64,000 bases of DNA from Brevibacillus sedimenti (GTDB lineage: Bacteria > Bacillota > Bacilli > Brevibacillales > Brevibacillaceae), in NCBI RefSeq assembly GCF_020923495.1, contig NZ_CP064048.1, positions 831,501 to 895,500 on the forward strand, written 5' to 3'. Below the pieces are notes generated by a model. It did no database searches, had not been told where the DNA came from, and worked only from the letters and a program-made list of their open reading frames with translations. The position numbers and the translations under genes are program-made. Below are positions 26,045-36,288 of this stretch, one piece after another. Position 1 is the first letter of the stretch. Each line of letters begins with the position of its first letter.

Positions 26045-27571
26045 TCACTGAAACTCTGGCGGCAGCATGTCGCCAAAGTTAAACGACGGATTGAACTGGG
26101 CCTGCAGATAGTCGGTGGCGACACCCGGAAGCGCACCGAAGAATACGGTGGCAACGGCGAGGACCAGGACGAGGGCGCCGATGCTCTTTGGCACCGCCAG
26201 CGGCGCTTCGGTCGTGCCTGACCGCATGTACATCTGCCGAATGATCCCGAAATAGTAGTAGTAGGATACCACACTGGTCGCAATCATGATTGCTGCCAGC
26301 CAGTAGTTTTCCTGCGCGATGGCGCCCATGAACAGGTAGAACTTGCCGAAGAACCCGGCAGTAATCGGAATCCCTGCCAGCGACAGCAGGAAGATGCTCA
26401 TCGCCACCGCAAGCAGCGGCGAGCGGTGGTACAACCCGGCGAATGCCTTCAATTCTTCGGTCTGCTGGTCGCGCGTGACGACCATGATCACGGCAAACGC
26501 GCCGAACGTGACGAGCAGGTAGGCAAACAGGTAAAACACAATTTCACTAAAGAACAGGGTCGTCGGCGGAACAAACGGCACCAGCAGGTACCCCGCCTGA
26601 GCGATTCCGGAGTAAGCCATCATCCGCTTGACGTTGGTCTGGCGCAGCGCCATGGTGTTCCCGATAATCATCGACGCTGCCGCCATCACGGCCAGATAGA
26701 GGCTGCCCTCCTGGAAAAAGAACCGGCCTTCCTCACCAGGAACCTGGAAGAACGCGATCATCAACAGGCGGAACACCAGCGCGAACCCAGCCGCCTTGGA
26801 GACGACCGCCAAAAAGGCAGTGACCGGCGTTGGCGCTCCTTGGTAGACATCCGGTGCCCACATGTGGTTGGGCGCAGCGGAAATTTTAAAGGCCAGCCCC
26901 ACCGCGAGAAAAGCAAACGCGGCGTAGATGAGGAACTGGTAACCTGCCAAGGACGCGTGAACCAGACGGGAGGAAATCTCGTAAATGTTGGTGGTTCCCG
27001 TCAAACCGTACAGGTACGACATCCCGAACAGCGTGACTGCACTGGCGATGCCGCCGGACACGACGTACTTGAATGCTGATTCGTTGGAATGCAGCGACGT
27101 TTTGCGCAGTCCGACCAGCACGTACGAGGAGAGCGACAGCAGTTCCAGCCCGACAAACAGCGTGATCAGGTCGGCCGACGACGCCATCACCATCGCACCG
27201 AGCAGGCCGGTCAGCAGCAGGTAGTAGTATTCGCCGCTGTGCTTCACTTCCCCCTGCTTCATGTAGGGAATCGACAGCAGCAGGGTAAAGGCTGCCCCCG
27301 CCAAAAACAGCAGCTTGAACGCATTGCCGTAGTCGTCAATCCTGAGCATGTCTGCCATGTAGCTGTAGGGTTTGTCAAGCGTGTTCAGATTGACGAAGAC
27401 AAACACGCCGGCCAGCACGACGCCGACCAGGGTCAGCCAGCCTGTCACCGTTTTGCTCAACCGTTTTCCGGCAAACACATCCAACAGGGTCAGGACGGTG
27501 GCAAAGCCGAGAATGATCCATTCGGGCAGAAGGTAGCTCCAGTCATACGAGAAGATAGTGTTTACGTCCAT
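26045..27571 (-). CDS. nuoN: NADH-quinone oxidoreductase subunit N
   Basis: Antiporter-like proton-pumping membrane subunit of complex I. 508 residues with about 14 transmembrane helices. Hallmarks are SLSSYVLVGLRKTSLHSNESAFKY (the Glu/Lys-bearing helices) and KRMMAYSGIAQAGYLLVPF (central Lys). ATG at 27571 has GGAGGG upstream. It is the last gene of the nuo operon, three bases after nuoM. Confidence 0.95.
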   Translation of the reverse strand: MDVNTIFSYDWSYLLPEWIILGFATVLTLLDVFAGKRLSKTVTGWLTLVGVVLAGVFVFVNLNTLDKPYSYMADMLRIDDYGNAFKLLFLAGAAFTLLLSIPYMKQGEVKHSGEYYYLLLTGLLGAMVMASSADLITLFVGLELLSLSSYVLVGLRKTSLHSNESAFKYVVSGGIASAVTLFGMSYLYGLTGTTNIYEISSRLVHASLAGYQFLIYAAFAFLAVGLAFKISAAPNHMWAPDVYQGAPTPVTAFLAVVSKAAGFALVFRLLMIAFFQVPGEEGRFFFQEGSLYLAVMAAASMIIGNTMALRQTNVKRMMAYSGIAQAGYLLVPFVPPTTLFFSEIVFYLFAYLLVTFGAFAVIMVVTRDQQTEELKAFAGLYHRSPLLAVAMSIFLLSLAGIPITAGFFGKFYLFMGAIAQENYWLAAIMIATSVVSYYYYFGIIRQMYMRSGTTEAPLAVPKSIGALVLVLAVATVFFGALPGVATDYLQAQFNPSFNFGDMLPPEFQ

Positions 27572-27574
27572 GGA

Positions 27575-29118
27575 TTACCCTCCTATCCCCGTCACGATGG
27601 GTACGAGCGTTTTCAGAGTCTGCTGCATCGGATTGCCGAGCACGGCGGGATAGACCCCGATCAGGATGATGAAGCCGAGCAGCACCACCATCGGCACCAC
27701 TTCCATCGGCTGAGCGTCGGCCAACCCCTTCAACCGTTCCGGCGTTGGGCCAAACGTCGTGCGCAGGATCGCCCGCAGCAGGTAGGCGGCCGTCAACACG
27801 ATGCCCAGCGTGCCGATTGCGGCGTGAACCGGCATGTCGCCGAACAAACCCAGGAAGGCGAAGAATTCGCTGATGAAGCCGGACATGCCCGGCAGTCCCA
27901 GGGAGGCCATCCCCGCCGCCAGCAGGATGCCGCTCACAAACGGCATCGATTTGGCCAGGCCGCCCAGTTCGCTGATCATCGACGTTTGCGTCCGTTCCCA
28001 GATCACGCCGATCAGGAAAAACAGCAGCGCAGAGATGAAGCCGTGAGAGACTACCTGGAACATCGCTCCCTGAAACCCGATCGTGTTCATCGCGGCAAAT
28101 CCCAGCAAGACGATGCCCATGTGGCTGATACTGGAGTAGGCCAGCACCATTTTCAAGTCCTTTTGGACAAAGGCGAGCACGGCTCCGTACAAAATGTTGA
28201 TCAGCCCCAGCACCGCCATCCACCCGGCAAACTGATACGCCTGTTCGGGGAAAAAGCCGATGCCCATGCGCAACAGCCCGTATGCCCCCATTTTCAGCAG
28301 AATACCGGAGTGGATCATCACAATCGCCGGCGGCGCCTGCACGTGCACCTTCAACATCCAGGTGTGGAACGGAAACACAGGCAGTTTGACCGCAAACGCG
28401 ATGAACAAGGCGAGAAACAGGCCGAAGCGGAACGCCGGCGTCATCGCAGCGGCAGCCGGATGGTCGGCCGCTGCCAAAATCGTCGCGATCTTCTCCATGT
28501 TCAACGTTTGCAGGAAGACAAACAGCACGATGAAGGCGATCAGCATGACCGCAGAGCCGATCCCGTTGTACAGCAAAAACTTGTTGGCCGCCCGTTCGCG
28601 TTCTCCGTAGCCCCAGATGCCGATCAGGAAAAAGGTCGGCACCAGCGTCAGTTCAAAGAAGATAAAGAACAGAAACAGGTTTTGCGAGGCGAATACGCCC
28701 AGCATGCCGATCAGCAGCAGGTGAAACAGGATGAAGTATTCCTTCAGCCGTTTTTTGATCTGCCAGGAGGCGACAGCAGCAAGCGTGCCGACAATCGCCG
28801 TGAGAACGATCAGCGGCATGGAGACGCCGTCCACTCCCAGCTCATAGTCCAGGTCAAACGTGAACATTTCCCCCCTTGGGCAAACCCGATCGGGATGGAA
28901 ATCCACTTGACGCTTTCGACAAATTGCGGCTCCGCCGTCTCGTAGTTGAAGGCGGCGAACAACATCAGGGACAGCGCCAGCGGCAGCAGCGTGCCCAGCA
29001 CCCCAATCTGTTTGATCACACCGCCCTGATGACGCGGGACGAACGCCAGGATCAGGATGGCCAGCAGCGGCGAAAAGACGATCAAACTCAGCAGGATACT
29101 ATTGACCAAAGAATCCAC
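27575..29118 (-). CDS. nuoM: NADH-quinone oxidoreductase subunit M, interrupted by a frameshift
   Basis: Antiporter-like membrane subunit of complex I. The first 83 codons (MDSLVNSILLSLIVFSPLLA to ISIPIGFAQGG) and the remainder (EMFTFDLDYELGVDGVSMPL onward) lie in different frames. They join at a run of six C on the plus strand (28870-28875); one more base would give 514 residues, the normal size. Conserved parts include LYNGIGSAVMLIAF, KLPVFPFHTWMLKVHVQAP with the proton-channel Lys and His, and KMVLAYSSISHMGIVLLG. The gene overlaps the end of nuoL by 20 bases. A sequencing deletion is more likely than a real lesion, since the operon is otherwise intact. Confidence 0.88.
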
Positions 29119-31015
29119 CTCCCTGCGCCGTCAGGCTGATCGCGACAACCAACAGCAGCAATCCGAACAGCACCACGGCCCCGTACGACTGCACCTGGCC
29201 GTTTTGTGCCCGGGCATGCAGCGAGCCGATGCCTCTGGTGATGCTCGCGGTCAGGGCCACAAGACCGTCCACCACGTACCGGTCGAACAAATCAAGCAGC
29301 AGTCCGAGCCAGTTGAGCGGACGGACAATGACGTGGTGATACAGTTCGTCAATAAAGTATTTGCGGTAGGACAATTGATACAGCCACGGCATCGTTTCCG
29401 GGATGGCGTCCGCCGGAATGTAGCGCTTGCCGTACATCAGATAGGCCAGCACAATGCCCAAAAGCGAGACCAACAGCGCCACGACCTGCAGCCAGGCGGC
29501 GGCGTGGCCCGTTCTCTCGCCGAATGCGGCGGTAATGACCTCGCCCGTTTCACCGGACAGCAACCATTCCGTCAGATACGGGGCGTACGGCGTATTGACA
29601 AAGCCGGCCCCGATCGCCAGCACGGCCAGGATCAGCAGCGGACCGGTCATGACCCCCGGCGATTCGTGGCCGTCATGTCTGCCCCGCGGCTCCCCGGCAA
29701 ACGTCAGGAAGAACAGCCGGAACATGTAAAACGCAGTGAAGAACGCGGCGATGATCGCCAGCCACAAGAGGTCAAAGCGGTGCGCCTCGTACACGGCACT
29801 GAGAATCGCCTCTTTGGACCAGAAGCCGGCAAACGGGAAAATCCCCGCAATCGCCAGACAGCCGATCAAGAACGTCAGCGCGGTTACCGGCATCTTTTTC
29901 CACAGGCCGCCCATCTCAAACACGTCCTGCGTATGTACCGCGTGGATAACACTGCCGGCCGCGAGGAACAGCAGCGCCTTGAAAAACGCGTGCGTCATCA
30001 GGTGGAACGTCCCCGCCACATAGCCGGCCGCTCCGGCCACTCCGAGCGCCAGCATCATGTAGCCCAACTGGCTGACCGTCGAGTAGGCGAGCACACGTTT
30101 GATGTCGCGCTGCGTCAGGCCGATGGACGCGGCAAAAATGGCCGTAAACCCACCGACGTAGGCCACCACATTAAGTGCGATATCAGACGCGACAAACAGC
30201 GGATACGTGACCGCCACCAGGTACACGCCGGCCGCCACCATCGTCGCTGCGTGAATCAGGGCGGACACCGGCGTCGGCCCTTCCATCGCGTCCGGCAGCC
30301 AGGTGTGCAGCGGGAACTGGCCGGATTTGCCGACTGCGCCGACGAAGATCAGGATCGCCGCCAGCGTAATCATCCACGGCTCCAGTTTGCCGAGCGCGAT
30401 GCTGTCAAAAATTTGCGCGAACTCAAAACTGCCGGTCCACCAGAACAGGAGGCAGATGCCGATGAACAAGCCCAGGTCGCCGATCCGCGTGACGATAAAC
30501 GCCTTTTTCGCAGCCGCCTTGGCCTCCGGCTTGAAGTAGTAGTAGCCCACCAACAGGAACGAGCAGACCCCTACCAGTTCCCAGAAGATGTAGACCTGCA
30601 AGAGGTTTGGCGAGATCACCAGACCCAGCATGGAAAAGGTGAACAAGGCCAGGTATTGGTAAAACACGGGGAAGCGCTCGTCTCCGTGCATGTATCCCTT
30701 GGAGTAGATTTGCACGAGCAGGCTGACCAGCGTGACAATCACCAGCATCATGGCATTCAGTTGGTTTACTTCAAAGCCCATGGTGATGACGATGTCGCCC
30801 ACCTGCAGCCAGTCGAGGGAGAACGCGTAATCGGACGCTCCCTCCTGAAACCTCTGCCAAAACGTCAGCGCCGCCAACCCAAACGACACGGCAGTCAACA
30901 GGATACCGACGGCGGCAGCTCCTTCTTTCAACTGACGGCCAAACGAGACGATCACGATGAAAGCAAGAAGCGGAAACAGAGGAATCAGCCACGCGTATTG
31001 CATCAGGGTATCCAT
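29099..31015 (-). CDS. nuoL: NADH-quinone oxidoreductase subunit L
   Basis: Distal proton-pumping subunit of complex I with a lateral helix. 638 residues. The core antiporter motifs are LQVYIFWELVGVCSFLLVGYYYFKPEA (essential Glu), KSGQFPLHTWLPDAMEGPTP and KRVLAYSTVSQLGYMMLALG. The C-terminal amphipathic lateral helix and last transmembrane segment are present (residues about 520-635). ATG at 31015 has AAGGAGGA upstream. Confidence 0.96.
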   Translation of the reverse strand: MDTLMQYAWLIPLFPLLAFIVIVSFGRQLKEGAAAVGILLTAVSFGLAALTFWQRFQEGASDYAFSLDWLQVGDIVITMGFEVNQLNAMMLVIVTLVSLLVQIYSKGYMHGDERFPVFYQYLALFTFSMLGLVISPNLLQVYIFWELVGVCSFLLVGYYYFKPEAKAAAKKAFIVTRIGDLGLFIGICLLFWWTGSFEFAQIFDSIALGKLEPWMITLAAILIFVGAVGKSGQFPLHTWLPDAMEGPTPVSALIHAATMVAAGVYLVAVTYPLFVASDIALNVVAYVGGFTAIFAASIGLTQRDIKRVLAYSTVSQLGYMMLALGVAGAAGYVAGTFHLMTHAFFKALLFLAAGSVIHAVHTQDVFEMGGLWKKMPVTALTFLIGCLAIAGIFPFAGFWSKEAILSAVYEAHRFDLLWLAIIAAFFTAFYMFRLFFLTFAGEPRGRHDGHESPGVMTGPLLILAVLAIGAGFVNTPYAPYLTEWLLSGETGEVITAAFGERTGHAAAWLQVVALLVSLLGIVLAYLMYGKRYIPADAIPETMPWLYQLSYRKYFIDELYHHVIVRPLNWLGLLLDLFDRYVVDGLVALTASITRGIGSLHARAQNGQVQSYGAVVLFGLLLLVVAISLTAQGGGFFGQ

Positions 31016-31033
31016 CTTTGTCCTCCTTTTCGT

Positions 31034-31345
31034 CTAGCGTTTCATCGAATCCATCTCATCCACGTTGACGGTCACTTTGTTGCGGTACAGCGCGATGAGG
31101 ATTGCCAGTCCCACCGCCACTTCGGCTGCCGCCACCGTCATCGTGAACAGGGTGAAAATCTGCCCCGTCACGGCCGGGAACAGCCCGTACTTGGCGAACG
31201 CCACGAGGTTGATGTTGACCGCATTCAGCATCAGTTCGATGGACAGCAGGACAACCACCGCGTTTCGCTTGGTCAGTGCCCCGTACAGTCCGACGCAAAA
31301 CAAAATCAGGGCCACCAGCAAATAGGAGGTAATGTTTACACTCAT
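31034..31345 (-). CDS. nuoK: NADH-quinone oxidoreductase subunit K
   Basis: Three-helix membrane subunit of 103 residues; its two conserved membrane Glu residues appear in [17 protein letters not shown] and [15 protein letters not shown]. It overlaps nuoJ by four bases (ATGA coupling) and precedes nuoL by 18. Confidence 0.95.
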   Translation of the reverse strand: MSVNITSYLLVALILFCVGLYGALTKRNAVVVLLSIELMLNAVNINLVAFAKYGLFPAVTGQIFTLFTMTVAAAEVAVGLAILIALYRNKVTVNVDEMDSMKR

Positions 31346-31848
31346 TCGCTGTCCCCCTCCTTTTTCGCCATGATGATCGCGCCCACCAGCGCCACCAGCA
31401 GCAGAACGGATGCCAGTTCAAACGGAATGACATACTTCGTGAAAATCTCCACGCCAAGCTGCTTGACGCTGACTGCCTGCGCGGCCCCCTCCGGCGGCGC
31501 CGTCCATGTGGTCTTTTGGATGCCCCAGAACATCAGGCCGAACAGGCCAGCGACAAACACCAGGCTGAAGATGTTCTTCCAGGATCGTCCCGTCCCTTCG
31601 TCGGAAGCGTCGTGCTTGGTGAGCATGATCCCGAACAGCATCAGGATGGATATGGCGCCCGAGTATACCAGCACCTGGGCCACGCCAATGAACTCGGCGT
31701 CCAGCAGTATGAACAAGCCGGCGATGCTGATAAACGTGATCCCGAGCGAAATGACCATGTGCACCACCCGGGTGAAGCTGATCATGAAGACCGCGCCGCC
31801 GATCGTCAGAAGGGAGAGGATGAAAAAGGCCAGAAATTCGCCGGTCAT
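31342..31848 (-). CDS. nuoJ: NADH-quinone oxidoreductase subunit J
   Basis: Membrane subunit of 168 residues from the ATG at 31848, chosen for GGGAGGAGA upstream. Five predicted helices, with the conserved [21 protein letters not shown] (about 54-74) near the quinone/E-channel region. It follows nuoI by two bases and overlaps nuoK. Confidence 0.95.
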   Translation of the reverse strand: MTGEFLAFFILSLLTIGGAVFMISFTRVVHMVISLGITFISIAGLFILLDAEFIGVAQVLVYSGAISILMLFGIMLTKHDASDEGTGRSWKNIFSLVFVAGLFGLMFWGIQKTTWTAPPEGAAQAVSVKQLGVEIFTKYVIPFELASVLLLVALVGAIIMAKKEGDSE

Positions 31849-31850
31849 GA

Positions 31851-32264
31851 TTAATTCTCCTCCCTGACGTTGGTATTGTTGTCGTCCAGCCACTTCAGGT
31901 CCTTGTACAACTCGTCCCGGCTGTACACGGCCAACTCGAAGTTGTTGGTCATCACGATCGCTTCCGTTGGGCACACCTCCGTACAGAGGTCGCACAGGAT
32001 GCAGATTTCAAAGTTAATGTCGTAGGTGTCAATGATTTTCCCTTTTTTCTCCGGATCGGGATGAGGCTTGCCCGTCAATTGGATGCACTGCGTCGGGCAG
32101 ATGCGCGCGCACTGGTTGCAGACGATGCATCGTTCCGGCGAGAAGTGCTGAATGCCGCGAAACCGGGGCGGCATCGGAAAGGGCACGTCCGGGTAGAAAT
32201 GGGTCACTTTTTTCTCGGTCAGCTTTTTAAATGTATACCCCAGGCCTTTGGCCAGTCCTAGCAT
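31851..32264 (-). CDS. nuoI: NADH-quinone oxidoreductase subunit I
   Basis: Carries clusters N6a and N6b on the way to quinone. 137 residues from the ATG at 32264 (AGGGGTGA upstream). Two [4Fe-4S] motifs: CIVCNQCARICP (about residues 47-58) and CILCDLCTEVCP (about 88-99). The N-terminal LAKGLGYTFKKLTEKKVT helix docks it on NuoH. Confidence 0.96.
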   Translation of the reverse strand: MLGLAKGLGYTFKKLTEKKVTHFYPDVPFPMPPRFRGIQHFSPERCIVCNQCARICPTQCIQLTGKPHPDPEKKGKIIDTYDINFEICILCDLCTEVCPTEAIVMTNNFELAVYSRDELYKDLKWLDDNNTNVREEN

Positions 32265-32306
32265 GTGTGTCACCCCTCTGGTCAAGATCGTGATACGGCT
32301 CGGCGT

Positions 32307-33317
32307 CTAGGAGATCATGCCGTTCTGGAAGGAAATCACCACGGCGGTCAGCAGGATGTTCAAGAGCGCCAGCGGCAGAAGTACTTTCCAGGCAAACGAC
32401 ATCAACTGGTCGACGCGCAGACGGGGGAACGTCGCACGCACCCAGAACTGGAAAAAGACGTAGAGCAAGAATTTGAGAACAAACCAGACAATACCTGGAA
32501 TGAAGGAAAGGCTGGGATGGATCGGCAGCCAGCCGCCCAAAAAAAGGATGGTCACCAGGGCGCCCATGCCGAACATGTAGACGTATTCCGCCAGCATGAA
32601 CATGGCAAAGCGGAACCCGGAGTACTCTACGTGGTAGCCGGCCACCAGTTCCGATTCGGCCTCCGGCAGGTCGAACGGCGTGCGGTTCAGCTCCGCCTGT
32701 GCCGCCACGATGAAGACGGCAAAGCCGAGAAACTGCGGCACGATATTCCACACATCCTGCTGCGCCAATACAATCTCCCGCAGGTTCATGCTGCCGGTCA
32801 TCAGCACGACCCCGACCACAGACATGACCAGCGGCACTTCGTAGCTGATCATCTGCGCGGCGGAGCGCAATCCGCCGATCAGCGAATACTTGTTGTTGGA
32901 AGCCCAGCCAGCCGTAATCACGCCCAGAACGGTGATGCCGGACAAGGCGATGTAATAGAGCAGGCCAATGCCCAGATCGGCAAAGCGAATGCTGTCCGTA
33001 AACGGCATGACGGCGAGGACGCCAAACGCGGGCGCATACGCCAGAATGGGGGCCAGCGTAAACAGTGCCTTGTCGGCATGCTGCGGCCTCGTATCTTCCT
33101 TCAGCAGCAGCTTCGCCACGTCCGCCACCGTCTGCAACAGACCGAGAGGACCGACGCGGTTGGGACCAATCCGCAGCTGCATCCAGCCGATCACCTTGCG
33201 TTCAAAATAGATCGCGTAGGTGACGAAAAACAGCACGACGAGCAGCAGTGCCACCGCCGCCAGAGCAAACCAGAGTGTGGTGCTCCATGAGGGCGTTTGT
33301 TGCAACAGATCGCTCAT
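32307..33317 (-). CDS. nuoH: NADH-quinone oxidoreductase subunit H
   Basis: Membrane subunit forming the quinone cavity with NuoB and NuoD. 336 residues, about eight helices. Signatures are YFERKVIGWMQLRIGPNRVG (39-57) and the Glu-rich loop AAQAELNRTPFDLPEAESEL. The ATG overlaps the nuoD stop by one base (TGATG), indicating translational coupling. Confidence 0.96.
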   Translation of the reverse strand: MSDLLQQTPSWSTTLWFALAAVALLLVVLFFVTYAIYFERKVIGWMQLRIGPNRVGPLGLLQTVADVAKLLLKEDTRPQHADKALFTLAPILAYAPAFGVLAVMPFTDSIRFADLGIGLLYYIALSGITVLGVITAGWASNNKYSLIGGLRSAAQMISYEVPLVMSVVGVVLMTGSMNLREIVLAQQDVWNIVPQFLGFAVFIVAAQAELNRTPFDLPEAESELVAGYHVEYSGFRFAMFMLAEYVYMFGMGALVTILFLGGWLPIHPSLSFIPGIVWFVLKFLLYVFFQFWVRATFPRLRVDQLMSFAWKVLLPLALLNILLTAVVISFQNGMIS

Positions 33318-34465
33318 CAGCAGTCAACCTCCCCGAGCACAATGTCGATGCTGCCCAGGACGGCCACCATGTTGGCGATGTTTTCGCCCTCCAACAGTTT
33401 GGGCAGGATCTGCAGATTGTGGAACGACGGGCGGCGGAACTTCACGCGCCACGGCTTATCCTTGCCGTTGCTGGCGATGTAGCAGCCGATCTCCCCGCGC
33501 GGCGCCTCGATCCGCACGAACGCCTCGCCTGCTGGCGGACGAATGACGCGAGGCACTTTGCCCATGATTTCTCCCTCGCTGGGAAATTGATCGAGCGCCT
33601 GCTCAAGAATGCGCAACGACTGTTCGATCTCCGCCACCCGCAAATGGTAACGCGCCAGGCAGTCGCCTTCGGTAGCCGTCGGCACGTCAAACTCGAAACG
33701 GTCGTAAATGCAGTACGGCTCGTCTTTGCGCAAATCCCACTTCACCCCGGTGGACCGCAGCATTACGCCGGAGAGCGAGTAATCCAGCGCAGTCTTCTGA
33801 TCAAACTTGCCGATCCCCCGCAGCCGGTTGATGAATATTTCGTTGCCGGTCACCAGTCTGTGGTAGTTGTTCAATTCCTTTTTCATGTATTGGACGAACT
33901 CTTTTACCTTGTCGATCCAGCCTGGCGGCGCATCCCACTTCACGCCGCCGACGCGCATGTAGTTGAATGTCATACGCGCTCCGCACAGCTCATTGAACAA
34001 ATCCAGGATGCTTTCCCGGTCGCGGAAGGCGTACAGGAACGGTCCCATCGCCCCGAGGTCCAACAGGTACGTCCCCCACCATACCAGGTGGCTGGCCACG
34101 CGGTTCAGCTCCATTGCGATCAGCCGCAGGAATTGCGCCCTCTCCGGCACTTCCACGCCCATCATCGTCTCGACGGCGTGGCAAAAGACGTAGTTGTTGG
34201 TCATGGCAGCGACGTAATCCATCCGGTCAGTATAGGGAATGATCTGCGTGTACGTCAGGTTTTCCGCCAGCTTTTCCGTCCCCCGGTGGAGATAACCTAT
34301 CACGGGAGTTGCTTCCTTGATGGTCTCCCCGTCAATTTTGACGACCAGACGCAATACACCGTGGGTACTGGGGTGCTGCGGTCCGACGTTGAGGAGCATT
34401 TCTTCCGTCCGGATACCCGACTCAGGAGATGTCGTGGCATTCGTCAATAGGATGTCGCGGTTCAT
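33317..34465 (-). CDS. nuoD: NADH-quinone oxidoreductase subunit D
   Basis: 49-kDa type subunit lining the quinone pocket. 382 residues; conserved quinone-site parts include VGPQHPSTHGVLRLVV with the key His, GYLHRGTEKLAE, and the C-terminal GSIDIVLGEVD with Asp. RGEIGCYIASNGKDKPWRVKFR is typical. It is a separate gene from nuoC, unlike the fused nuoCD of enterobacteria. Confidence 0.96.
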   Translation of the reverse strand: MNRDILLTNATTSPESGIRTEEMLLNVGPQHPSTHGVLRLVVKIDGETIKEATPVIGYLHRGTEKLAENLTYTQIIPYTDRMDYVAAMTNNYVFCHAVETMMGVEVPERAQFLRLIAMELNRVASHLVWWGTYLLDLGAMGPFLYAFRDRESILDLFNELCGARMTFNYMRVGGVKWDAPPGWIDKVKEFVQYMKKELNNYHRLVTGNEIFINRLRGIGKFDQKTALDYSLSGVMLRSTGVKWDLRKDEPYCIYDRFEFDVPTATEGDCLARYHLRVAEIEQSLRILEQALDQFPSEGEIMGKVPRVIRPPAGEAFVRIEAPRGEIGCYIASNGKDKPWRVKFRRPSFHNLQILPKLLEGENIANMVAVLGSIDIVLGEVDC

Positions 34466-34468
34466 CTG

Positions 34469-35773
34469 CTACACCTCCTCGTCGTACTGCACGTAATCTT
34501 TTCTCAGCGGATAGCCGATCCACTCGTCCGGCAGCAAAATTCGACGCAATTCGGTATGTCCCGGGAAATAAATACCCAACAAGTCGAATGTTTCCCGTTC
34601 ACACCAATCGGCACCGCGCCAAATGTCCATAACCGACGAGACACTGGGTTGTTCGCGGTTGGTTTTGACCTTTACCGCCAGGCTCTGCCGATTTTTGTAG
34701 GAATAGAAATGATAGTAGACTTCCATGCGGTCTTCGTAATCGACGCCGTGCAAATCGGACAGGTAGTCGAACGCCAGCGCCTCGTCTTCTTTCAGAAACC
34801 GGGCCACATCATGCCAGCGCTCATTTTTCACCACCAGCGTCGGAACGTCTTTGGACAGCTCGTTGATATAGGCTGCTTCCAGCACATCCGCACCAAACGC
34901 TTCGGAAATACGGGTCACGTATTTGTCCAAATACGGCTGATTGGGAGATGGCTGTTTGGGCGCTTCGGCTGCCTCGTCAGCTCCTGCTGCCCCGCCGGCC
35001 TTTGCCTTTGCCGCCGCAGCTGCTGCTGCCGCTGCTTTAGCCTTGGCCGCCGCTGCCGCTTTTGCCTTCGCGTCGGCGTCTCCGCCCGACTCTGCCCCGC
35101 CAGCTTCCGCCGCTTCTCGCGCGGCCTTTGCCTTTGCCGCCGCAGCTGCTGCTGCCGCTGCTTTAGCCTTGGCCGCCGCTGCCGCTTTTGCCTTCGCGTC
35201 GGCGTCTCCGCCCGACTCTGCCCCGCCAGCTTCCGCCGCTTCTCGCGCGGCCTTTGCCTTTGCCGCCGCAGCTGCTGCTGCCGCTGCTTTAGCCTTGGCC
35301 GCCGCTGCCGCTTTTGCCTTCGCGTCGGCGTCTCCGCCCGACTCTGCCCCGCCAGCTTCCGCCGCTTCTCGCGCGGCCTTTGCCTTCGCCGCCGCAGCTG
35401 CTGCTGCCGCTGCTTTAGCCTTGGCCGCCGCTGCCGCTTTTGCCTTCGCGTCGGCGTCTCCGCCCGACTCTGCTCCGCCAGCTTCTGCCGCTTCTCGCGC
35501 GGCCTTTGCCTTCGCCGCCGCAGCTGCTGCTGCCGCTGCTTTTGCTTTCGCCTTCTCTTCCGGTGTCATTTCCGAAACAGGCTTGGCCGCAGTTGGCTGG
35601 ACTTCAGACGTGTCGCCGCCTGCAGCCTGTGCATTCGAAGGGGATGCCGCAGATTGCTCTGTCCCTTTCGCCTGCTGTTCTTTCGCTTTACGCAACGCCT
35701 CAGCCTTGGCCCGGGCCTCTGCCGCAGCCTTCGCCTTTTCTTCCGGCGTCGGTTTGCGCTTTTCGTCGCTCAT
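34469..35773 (-). CDS. nuoC: NADH-quinone oxidoreductase subunit C with long Ala/Lys repeat extension
   Basis: 434 residues from the ATG at 35773, which overlaps the nuoB stop (ATGA). The C-terminal 155 residues are the genuine 30-kDa domain ([19 protein letters not shown]; signature [19 protein letters not shown] then PLRKDY). The first 275 residues are a charged helical extension starting [20 protein letters not shown], followed by four near-identical 42-residue repeats of Ala/Lys runs joined by [20 protein letters not shown], and a partial fifth. Bacillus NuoC proteins also have Ala/Lys-rich N-terminal tails, but this one is strongly expanded. The extension probably projects as a long helix; no catalytic role is evident. 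Confidence 0.93.
   Translation of the reverse strand: MSDEKRKPTPEEKAKAAAEARAKAEALRKAKEQQAKGTEQSAASPSNAQAAGGDTSEVQPTAAKPVSEMTPEEKAKAKAAAAAAAAAKAKAAREAAEAGGAESGGDADAKAKAAAAAKAKAAAAAAAAAKAKAAREAAEAGGAESGGDADAKAKAAAAAKAKAAAAAAAAAKAKAAREAAEAGGAESGGDADAKAKAAAAAKAKAAAAAAAAAKAKAAREAAEAGGAESGGDADAKAKAAAAAKAKAAAAAAAAAKAKAGGAAGADEAAEAPKQPSPNQPYLDKYVTRISEAFGADVLEAAYINELSKDVPTLVVKNERWHDVARFLKEDEALAFDYLSDLHGVDYEDRMEVYYHFYSYKNRQSLAVKVKTNREQPSVSSVMDIWRGADWCERETFDLLGIYFPGHTELRRILLPDEWIGYPLRKDYVQYDEEV
35001..35550 (-). repeat. 126-bp tandem repeats inside nuoC
   Basis: Units start at 35001, 35127, 35253, 35379 and 35505 (last one partial), an exact 126-bp period that encodes 42 residues each. The units differ at only a few positions (for example TTTGCC versus TTCGCC), so the array was recently expanded or is being homogenised. 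The DNA is almost entirely GC(N) alanine codons and is prone to recombination and misassembly. Confidence 0.95.
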
Positions 35774-36288
35774 TGGCTGGTCACCCGCTTTCCGGTCTTC
35801 GCCTCGTAGCGAATTTTCTCCTGCAGCTTGTTTATGCCGTAAATCAATGCTGCCGGGTTGGGAGGACAGCCCGGAATGTAGACATCGACGGGCACAATCT
35901 GGTCTACACCTTTCACCACGCTGTACGACCTCACGTACGGCCCGCCGGCCGTGGCACAGGAGCCCATGGCGATGACCCATTTGGGTTCCGGCATTTGGTC
36001 GTACAATCTGCGCAAGAGCGGCGCCATTTTTTTCGTGACCGTGCCAGCCACAATCATCACGTCGGATTGCCGCGGGGAGGCACGGAAAATGACGCCAAAG
36101 CGGTCAAGGTCGAATCGGGAGCCGCCGGTACCCATCATCTCGATGGCACAGCAGGCCAACCCGAACGTCAGCGGCCAGAGGGAATTGCTCCTCACCCACC
36201 CCTTGAGCGTTTCCAGCGTCGTAAACATGACGTTGCGATTCAGTTCTTCCTGCAGTTCAGGCGCGATGCTCGTGAGATCTAGTTCCAT
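35770..36288 (-). CDS. nuoB: NADH-quinone oxidoreductase subunit B
   Basis: Holds cluster N2, the last electron carrier before quinone. 172 residues from the ATG at 36288 (AAGGTG upstream). The cluster ligands are the tandem Cys in [10 protein letters not shown] (about 44-53), [10 protein letters not shown] and PGCPPNP. It overlaps nuoA by ten bases. Confidence 0.96.
   Translation of the reverse strand: MELDLTSIAPELQEELNRNVMFTTLETLKGWVRSNSLWPLTFGLACCAIEMMGTGGSRFDLDRFGVIFRASPRQSDVMIVAGTVTKKMAPLLRRLYDQMPEPKWVIAMGSCATAGGPYVRSYSVVKGVDQIVPVDVYIPGCPPNPAALIYGINKLQEKIRYEAKTGKRVTSQ

Noticed and set aside
28810-28906. nuoM fragments annotated as two separate genes
   Set aside because: The halves together form one complete NuoM with the break in a C6 run; the second half has no ribosome site of its own.
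35001-35550. 126-bp repeats considered as a non-coding satellite or CRISPR
   Set aside because: The period is a multiple of three, in frame with NuoC and without spacers.
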